Source: JBLHOS01 sp047623825
Lineage (GTDB): Bacteria > Pseudomonadota > Alphaproteobacteria > Rhodobacterales > Rhodobacteraceae
Direction of reading: 5' to 3'
Assembly: GCA_047623825.1 (NCBI GenBank)
Contig: JBLHOS010000034.1
Span: forward strand, 1 to 29,762
DNA: 29,762 nucleotides
Below the pieces are notes generated by a model. That model worked only from the letters and a program-made list of their open reading frames with translations. It was not told the DNA's origin and searched no databases. A program made the translations under genes and the position numbers. Shown here one piece after another: positions 24,918-29,762 of this stretch (position 1 is the first letter of the stretch; each line of letters begins with the position of its first letter).

Positions 24918-25274
24918 ATGTCGACGATACTTTCAAAAGAGGTCCTTGCAGGATTGCAAGAGGCCCAAAAGCGTGACCGGAAAAAGCGCAGCCGCCGCCG
25001 TGTGCATATGGGCGGCGCTGTGTATCCAATTCTTGAGTCGCACGATAACGGCTTTACGCTTGACGGCGAAACAGACCCCAGACTGCGCGGTCTGGTCGAT
25101 ATCTATGATGGCGTGCGGCACCTTTTTCAGGCGCTGATTGTTGCCTCAGAGACGGATCATGGCCTGATCCGATATGAATACAAACGTAACACCGCTGCTT
25201 CCGATCATGCACCTTTGGACTTTTATCGGAACCCTGACGCCCCAATTGCGTTGCTTGGGCGCGCAGACAGCTAG
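24918..25274 (+). CDS. Small conserved-looking protein of unknown function (PilZ-like?)
   Basis: A 118-residue soluble protein starting MSTILSKEVLAGLQEAQ. A short N-terminal helix leads to a basic patch (KRDRKKRSRRR), then a strand-rich region (GGAVYPILESHDNGFTL) and a helix-strand pair LFQALIVASETDHGLIRYEYKR. The arginine cluster followed by a short strand and an S-x-x-x-G turn faintly recalls PilZ c-di-GMP domains, but key residues cannot be matched with confidence. I recall similar hypothetical proteins in Roseobacters. It follows cobM by 83 bases and precedes the operon terminator, so it may share the cobalamin transcript. Confidence 0.6.
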   Translation: MSTILSKEVLAGLQEAQKRDRKKRSRRRVHMGGAVYPILESHDNGFTLDGETDPRLRGLVDIYDGVRHLFQALIVASETDHGLIRYEYKRNTAASDHAPLDFYRNPDAPIALLGRADS

Positions 25275-25293
25275 AATCCCAATTGCAAAACGG

Positions 25294-25341
25294 AAAACTC
25301 GCGGTCTACGATGTCACCCGTGGGGCGCGAGTTTTAATTTT
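25294..25341 (+). terminator. Rho-independent-type terminator separating cobalamin and D-glutamate genes
   Basis: AAAACTCGCG (25294-25303) and CGCGAGTTTT (25326-25335) are a perfect 10-bp inverted repeat with a 22-base loop, followed on the plus strand by AATTTT. The loop holds further short complementarity (CAC/GTG). It lies 20 bases after the small gene and 40 before dgcN. Confidence 0.65.
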
Positions 25342-25374
25342 GGCCGCCCTAATTTTCCAAACAGAGGTTGGCCC

Positions 25375-26376
25375 ATGATCAAGACCCCGTATTTGTTGTT
25401 TCTTGGCGACGCGCCGGATCAGTTGGCAGCAAAAGTAGCTCAAGGGATCCGAGATTGGCGTCCCGACAACGCGGTTGGACAATTTCGGATGGAGGGATGC
25501 AAGGCCAATGTTGGATTGCCCGATCTTGATCTGGCAGCAGCCAAGGCAGCCGGCGCCAAAACGCTGGTGATCGGTGTTGCTAACCGCGGCGGAGTTATCT
25601 CGGCATCGTGGAAGAAAATTCTTATCGCAGCGCTTGAGGACGGGTTCGATCTGGCTTCTGGCCTACACAGCCTGTTGACGGATGAACCCGATCTGGTTGC
25701 TGTCGCAAAGGCCTGTGGCTGCGTGCTGCATGACGTGCGGATCCCAAGTGTGAAGTACCCAATTGCGAACGGGATCAAACGGTCCGGCAAGCGCTGCTTG
25801 GCGGTGGGTACCGATTGTTCCGTGGGCAAGATGTATACTTCGCTTGCGATGGATCATGAGATGAAGGTCCGTGGCCTGAAGTCTACCTTTGGCGCCACTG
25901 GCCAGACTGGGATCTTAATCACCGGGGGCGGTGTTCCACTGGACGCCGTGATCGCCGATTTTATGGCGGGCGCGGTCGAATGGTTGACGCCCGACAATGA
26001 CCCAGACCACTGGGATATGATCGAGGGGCAGGGCAGTCTGTTCCACGTGTCTTATTCTGGTGTGACGCTGGCGTTGATCCACGGCGGACAACCTGATGCG
26101 CTGATCCTCAGCCATGAGCCGACCCGCACCCATATGCGCGGTCTGCCCGGCTATGATCTACCCAGCCTAGAGGCACTTCGCGACACGGCACTGCCGCTTG
26201 CGCGGATTGCCAATCCTGCCTGCCAGGTTGTGGGTATTTCCGTCAACACCGCAGCCCTGTCCGAGGATGAGGCGTTGAGCTATCTTGCCAAGGTCGAAAA
26301 CCGGATGGGGCTGCCCGCGGCGGACCCGTTCCGCCAAGGCGCCGGTCGCCTTTGTGATGCTTTGGAAGCGATCTGA
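25375..26376 (+). CDS. dgcN: D-glutamate N-acetyltransferase DgcN (DUF1611)
   Basis: A 333-residue DUF1611 protein that acetylates D-glutamate at the amino group, the first step of D-glutamate use through N-acetyl intermediates. A Rossmann-like N-terminal part precedes the P-loop-like GTDCSVGKMYTS (145-156). GATGQTGILITGGGVPLDAVIADF follows, then the EGQGSLFHVSYSGVTLALIHG block. I start at ATG 25375 (MIKTPYLLFLGD) with GAGG seven bases upstream; the open frame further upstream crosses the terminator. dgcA begins directly at the next base after the stop. Confidence 0.9.
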   Translation: MIKTPYLLFLGDAPDQLAAKVAQGIRDWRPDNAVGQFRMEGCKANVGLPDLDLAAAKAAGAKTLVIGVANRGGVISASWKKILIAALEDGFDLASGLHSLLTDEPDLVAVAKACGCVLHDVRIPSVKYPIANGIKRSGKRCLAVGTDCSVGKMYTSLAMDHEMKVRGLKSTFGATGQTGILITGGGVPLDAVIADFMAGAVEWLTPDNDPDHWDMIEGQGSLFHVSYSGVTLALIHGGQPDALILSHEPTRTHMRGLPGYDLPSLEALRDTALPLARIANPACQVVGISVNTAALSEDEALSYLAKVENRMGLPAADPFRQGAGRLCDALEAI

Positions 26377-27339
26377 ATGATCTCAGTCACACCTGATATT
26401 TTCCCCCTGGCGGAGGTTTTTACCATTGCCCGGGGGTCTCGGACAGAAGCCAAGGTTCTGACTATCCGCGTCATTCGCGAAGGGGTGACAGGCCTTGGGG
26501 AATGTGTGCCGTATGCGCGCTACGGTGAGACGCTTGAAAGTGTCACCAAGCAGATCACTGATTTGCCATCTGATATTTCACGTCAGGACCTGCAAGATGC
26601 GCTGCCCCCGGGTGCCGCCCGCAACGCTGTGGATTGCGCGCTTTGGGATCTTGAGGCGAAGCGCACAGGTACCCCGGTCTGGCGGCTTGCGGGTTTGCCA
26701 AAACCCAAGCCAGAAATCACGGCTTTCACCTTATCGCTGGACACACCGGACAAGATGCAATTGTCGTCCGCAAAACACGCCCATCGTCCGCTGTTGAAGA
26801 TCAAGCTTGGCACGCCGGACGATATGCCACGGCTTGAGGCTGTCCGCTTGGGCGCCCCCAATGCCCGCATCATTGTAGATGCGAATGAGGGGTGGACAGC
26901 TGAGGTGTACACCGACCTTGCCCCGCATCTATTGCGCCTCGGTGTTGAGCTGGTTGAGCAGCCTTTGCCCGCTGGACAAGACGCTCTTTTGGCTGAGATT
27001 GCGCGTCCTTTGCCGGTTTGTGCCGATGAAAGCTGCCATGACCGTGCCAGCCTGTCTAAGCTGAGTGGGAAATATGACATGGCCAACATCAAACTGGACA
27101 AGACCGGTGGCCTGACCGAGGCGTTGGCTTTGCGTGACGCGGCCCTTGCCGCGGGCTACACAGTGATGGTCGGCTGCATGGTCGGCTCATCGCTTGCAAT
27201 GGCGCCAGCCACGCTTGTAGCCCAAGGTGCCGCGATCACAGATCTTGACGGCCCGCTGCTTCTGGCCGAAGACCGGCAAAACCCGCTGATTTATGACGCC
27301 CAGGGCGTTCATCCGCCATCGCCCAAACTCTGGGGCTGA
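26377..27339 (+). CDS. dgcA: N-acetyl-D-glutamate racemase DgcA (enolase superfamily)
   Basis: A 320-residue member of the dipeptide-epimerase branch of the enolase superfamily. It interconverts N-acetyl-D- and N-acetyl-L-glutamate in the DgcN-DgcA route. The catalytic KxK is K141/K143 (LLKIKLG); metal ligands are D168 (IVDANEGW), E194 (LVEQPLP) and D217 (CADESC). The second base is K239 (NIKLDKTGG). Its ATG follows the dgcN stop without a gap. Classical Ala-Glu epimerase annotation is possible on fold alone, but the dgcN neighbour favours DgcA. Confidence 0.9.
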   Translation: MISVTPDIFPLAEVFTIARGSRTEAKVLTIRVIREGVTGLGECVPYARYGETLESVTKQITDLPSDISRQDLQDALPPGAARNAVDCALWDLEAKRTGTPVWRLAGLPKPKPEITAFTLSLDTPDKMQLSSAKHAHRPLLKIKLGTPDDMPRLEAVRLGAPNARIIVDANEGWTAEVYTDLAPHLLRLGVELVEQPLPAGQDALLAEIARPLPVCADESCHDRASLSKLSGKYDMANIKLDKTGGLTEALALRDAALAAGYTVMVGCMVGSSLAMAPATLVAQGAAITDLDGPLLLAEDRQNPLIYDAQGVHPPSPKLWG

Positions 27340-27349
27340 AAGGACTAAT

Positions 27350-28207
27350 ATGAGTCGCATCGTCTACGTGAACGGCGCCTACGTGCCCGAAGAAGAAGCC
27401 GTTATTTCTGTGTTTGACCGTGGCTTTCTTTTTGCCGATGGCGTCTATGAGGTTACATCAGTTCTGAACGGCAAGCTGATTGATTTTGCGGGCCACGCCG
27501 CGCGCTTGCAACGGTCGCTGGATGAGTTGGAGATGACCCATCCTTGCACCATGGATGAGCTATTGGAGATCCACCGCAAACTGGTGGCTGACAATGCAAT
27601 CACCGATGGACTGGTATATCTTCAGGTGACCCGTGGCGCTGCGGATCGTGACTTTGTCTATCCCGAAAATACACCGCCCTCGCTTGTTCTGTTCACCCAA
27701 GACAAGCCGGGATTGGCCAATAATCCCAAGGCGTTGACTGGGATGAAGGTGATCTCAATCGAAGACCAACGTTGGGGCCGGCGCGATATCAAAACTGTCC
27801 AGTTGCTGTACCCGTCGATGGGTAAAATGATGGCCAAGGCTGCGGGTTGCGATGACGCATGGATGGTCGAAGATGGCTTTGTCACCGAAGGCACGTCCAA
27901 CAACGCCTACATCGTGACCAAGGCGGGAACACTGGTCACACGGCATCTGGGCACCGAAATCCTACATGGAATCACCCGCGCGGCCGTTCTGCGCTTTGCC
28001 GGTGAGGCGCAGATCAAAGTCGAAGAGCGTCCGTTTACACTGGCCGAGGCCCAAGATGCAGCTGAGGCGTTTATTACCTCAGCTTCGACATTTGTGATGC
28101 CTGTGGTTGAGATTGACGGCGCGGCTATTGGAGCCGGAACTCCTGGGCCAATCGCTGCTCGCCTGCGTGAGATTTATCTCGAAGAAAGCATGAAGGCCGG
28201 CGTCTGA
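27350..28207 (+). CDS. dat: D-amino acid aminotransferase (class IV PLP)
   Basis: A 285-residue fold-type IV aminotransferase. The N-terminus MSRIVYVNGAYVPEEEA leads to FDRGFLFADGVYEV. The PLP lysine is K148 in RRDIKTVQLLYP, followed by EGTSNNAYIV. It moves amino groups between D-amino acids and 2-oxoglutarate, making D-glutamate that DgcN and DgcA can then use. I start at 27350 with AAGGA upstream, 10 bases after dgcA. Branched-chain specificity is less likely given the neighbours. Confidence 0.88.
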   Translation: MSRIVYVNGAYVPEEEAVISVFDRGFLFADGVYEVTSVLNGKLIDFAGHAARLQRSLDELEMTHPCTMDELLEIHRKLVADNAITDGLVYLQVTRGAADRDFVYPENTPPSLVLFTQDKPGLANNPKALTGMKVISIEDQRWGRRDIKTVQLLYPSMGKMMAKAAGCDDAWMVEDGFVTEGTSNNAYIVTKAGTLVTRHLGTEILHGITRAAVLRFAGEAQIKVEERPFTLAEAQDAAEAFITSASTFVMPVVEIDGAAIGAGTPGPIAARLREIYLEESMKAGV

Positions 28208-28315
28208 TCAACGATGGATTGCGCGATGATGCTCGCGTGGTGCTGGCTGGGCCCTTTCAGAAAAACTGGCATGCGCCATATAGTTGGCGGCTGAGACATC
28301 CAAGCTCTTCGGTGA

Positions 28316-28774
28316 TCAGTCAGGGCGTTTGTCCAGCAGATCCGCGTCATAGGCCACCAACTCGACGGTGTTGCCTTCGGGATCTTCGGTGAACACTCCT
28401 CGCCAGCCGACCCAGCCAAACAGTTCGACCCGGTAGCTTTGGCTTCGCGCCTCATACCAAGCCATCGCCGCCTCCTGCTCGGCATATGGCAGGCTTAGGG
28501 CGATGTGATGCAACGATGACCGCTCACCTGTCTGTGGCGGGTCCTCACCGATTGGATGCAAACCCGGACGCCCGGACATTGCCCTGTCAAACAGGGCCAG
28601 AACGGATGTATGTCCGCCAAACCCTTCGGCAATGCGAAAGAATACAATCCCGTCACGCGGACTGCCTGACATCCGCTCCAGCCCTAACACGTCTTCGTAG
28701 AACGCGACCATCGCGACCAGATCATTGCAGCGAATGGCAATCTCGCCCAAGGCGCGGATCCGAAAGCCTCTCAT
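28316..28774 (-). CDS. VOC superfamily (glyoxalase-like) protein
   Basis: A 152-residue protein of two beta-alpha-beta-beta-beta motifs (vicinal oxygen chelate fold). The first module reads ALGEIAIRCNDLVAMVAFYE (the 'FYEDVLGLER' turn); the second begins LHHIALSLPYAEQEAAMAWY and ends DPEGNTVELVAYD. The metal ligands are probably H in LHHIAL and E in NTVEL. No substrate can be named. I take ATG 28774 with GGGGG upstream, though GTG 28777 is possible. The gap of about 110 bases after the D-aminotransferase shows no gene. Confidence 0.85.
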   Translation of the reverse strand: MRGFRIRALGEIAIRCNDLVAMVAFYEDVLGLERMSGSPRDGIVFFRIAEGFGGHTSVLALFDRAMSGRPGLHPIGEDPPQTGERSSLHHIALSLPYAEQEAAMAWYEARSQSYRVELFGWVGWRGVFTEDPEGNTVELVAYDADLLDKRPD

Positions 28775-28849
28775 CACAATCCCCCGCCACTAACCTTTGA
28801 TTAAGGTTAACGCGCTCCCCTTCCTTATTCCACACATATCCTCGGCTGC

Positions 28850-28900
28850 GCGAGGGGCTAGCCCCTCGCTCCGTTCCTAGAAACCTGTCCGACAGGAACG
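28850..28900. terminator. Hairpin pair downstream of the second transglycosylase
   Basis: A 20-base perfect palindrome GCGAGGGGCTAGCCCCTCGC (28850-28869) is followed by a second repeat, CGTTCCT/AGGAACG (28872-28878 with 28894-28900). An alternative fold is CCTGTC/GACAGG (28884-28896). They lie just after the minus-strand stop of the transglycosylase. No T-run follows, so termination may be rho-dependent, or this is a REP-like element. Confidence 0.4.
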
Positions 28901-28901
28901 C

Positions 28902-29762
28902 TTACCGAAGCTGCTGCAACAATCTCAATGAGGCGTACCCGTCTGGGACCAGACCTTGAGATTGCTGGTATTGGCGAACCGCCTGGATTGTGTTTGGCCC
29001 AATGATGCCGTCCACCCCGTCTGTCGGAAATCCCGTCTGGGTCAGCCGCTGCTGCAATTCTTCGCGTTCATTCCGACTTAACGCTCGGTCACCGCGCGGC
29101 CAGCCAGATCGAAAAGCGTCGCCGCCTGCAATCCGGTCTGATAGGTGGCCAACCCCGATGACGTAGGCGTCCGCTGGATTGTATCGCTCAATCACCTGAA
29201 AATTGTCAAAAATCACTAGCGCCACGCCTTCAGACCCGGCGGGCAGCAGGATTGAGGATTGACCATGATCGGGGATCCGTCCGCCACCGGGCAGTCTGAC
29301 CCCTTGTGCGGTCCAATGCGACACGTCGCGTTTGATCCGTCCACCGCTTTGGGAAAAGTCAAACCCGGTCGGCAAGACGACCTCCATTCCCCATGGTTGA
29401 CCGTATGTCCAGCCAAACCGCGCCAGATAATTGGCGGTTGAGGCGAGCGCATCGGTTGGATCATCGGCCCATATATCGCGTCGTCCGTCACCGGTAAAAT
29501 CAACCGCATGGTCCAGATAGCTGGTTGGCATGAATTGGGTGTGACCCATCGCGCCGGCCCAGCTTCCGGTCATGTTTCGCGGTGACGTGTCGCCCGACTG
29601 CAAGATTTGCAGCGCGGCAATCAATTGCGCCTCAAAGAACTGTGCACGGCGACCTTCGTAGGCAAGCGTCGCCAACGATTCGATGATATCATTGCTACCA
29701 CGGACTTCGCCATAAGCGCTTTCTAGGCCCCATATGGCCGCGACAACCTCAGCCTCAACATT
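28902..29762 (-). CDS. Lytic murein transglycosylase (MltB-like), 3' part, cut by window edge
   Basis: The C-terminal 286 codons of a second SLT_2 plus peptidoglycan-binding protein, reading off the right edge. In-frame sequence continues upstream of the TTG at 29675 to base 29762. It gives AIWGLESAYGEVRG with the catalytic glutamate, so that TTG is not the start. Later blocks are GSWAGAMGHTQFMPTSYL, DFTGDGRRDIWADD and the C-terminal repeat LQQRLTQTGFPTDGVDG. It has the same architecture as the enzyme at 13665-14837 but is clearly a different paralogue, closer to classical MltB at the GHTQFMP block. Confidence 0.92.
   Translation of the reverse strand, partial: NVEAEVVAAIWGLESAYGEVRGSNDIIESLATLAYEGRRAQFFEAQLIAALQILQSGDTSPRNMTGSWAGAMGHTQFMPTSYLDHAVDFTGDGRRDIWADDPTDALASTANYLARFGWTYGQPWGMEVVLPTGFDFSQSGGRIKRDVSHWTAQGVRLPGGGRIPDHGQSSILLPAGSEGVALVIFDNFQVIERYNPADAYVIGVGHLSDRIAGGDAFRSGWPRGDRALSRNEREELQQRLTQTGFPTDGVDGIIGPNTIQAVRQYQQSQGLVPDGYASLRLLQQLR

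Noticed and set aside
1..29762. CRISPR arrays, tRNA and rRNA genes
   Set aside because: No regularly spaced direct repeats and no recognisable tRNA or rRNA sequence found by eye.

Overview
The window looks like a chromosomal segment of a marine Roseobacter-group (Rhodobacteraceae) alphaproteobacterium. The evidence is the gene families and their arrangement: cbtB-cbtA under an adenosylcobalamin riboswitch, a CbiE-CbiT type CobL, a CbiG-CobJ fusion, paired DUF1636 proteins, a D-glutamate catabolism trio, and an IS30-type element. Base composition is moderately GC-rich throughout. The species cannot be named from this sequence. 

Layout. (1) 1-650: the 5' end of an IS30-like transposase runs off the left edge. 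Its terminal repeat abuts a decayed N-terminal piece of a universal stress protein. (2) 648-9888, minus strand: a cobalamin-linked block. In transcription order it holds a promoter, an AdoCbl riboswitch, cbtB, cbtA, (a DUF1636 gene on the opposite strand), cobW, a GNAT, cobN, a second GNAT, a ~230-bp gap, lrgA, lrgB and cobO. (3) 10018-14837: a possible 46-residue ORF, then smc (plus) convergent with a lytic transglycosylase (minus). (4) 14882-18189, minus: a glutathionyl-hydroquinone-reductase-like gene, a second DUF1636 gene, cobC and cobD(cbiB), the last three joined by ATGA overlaps. (5) 18490-25274, plus: cbiX, cobH, a 24-codon micro-ORF, cobL, cobI, cbiG-cobJ, cobM and a small conserved-looking gene, ended by a good terminator-like hairpin. 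(6) 25375-28207, plus: dgcN, dgcA and a D-amino-acid aminotransferase. (7) 28316-end, minus: a VOC-family protein and a second MltB-type transglycosylase cut by the right edge. 

How the genes work together. Regions 2, 4 and 5 cover cobalt uptake (CbtAB), cobalt handling (CobW, probably), early cobalt insertion (CbiX), ring methylation and rearrangement (CobI, CobJ, CobM, CobL, CobH), late cobalt insertion (CobN), adenosylation (CobO) and aminopropanol arm attachment (CobC, CobD). I find no CobA, CobG/CobZ, CobF/CbiD, CobK, CobB, CobQ, CobST or nucleotide-loop genes here, so they must lie elsewhere or be replaced. The co-occurrence of an early chelatase and the late chelatase subunit CobN, with a CbiG domain among aerobic-type enzymes, is the main biochemical oddity. 

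The best candidates for undescribed biology are: a Cys/His-rich 24-residue ORF with an excellent Shine-Dalgarno, locked between cobH and cobL; a DUF1636 gene embedded antisense in the riboswitch operon, with one cysteine of its paralogue's triad missing; and two GNAT genes interleaved with cobW/cobN.
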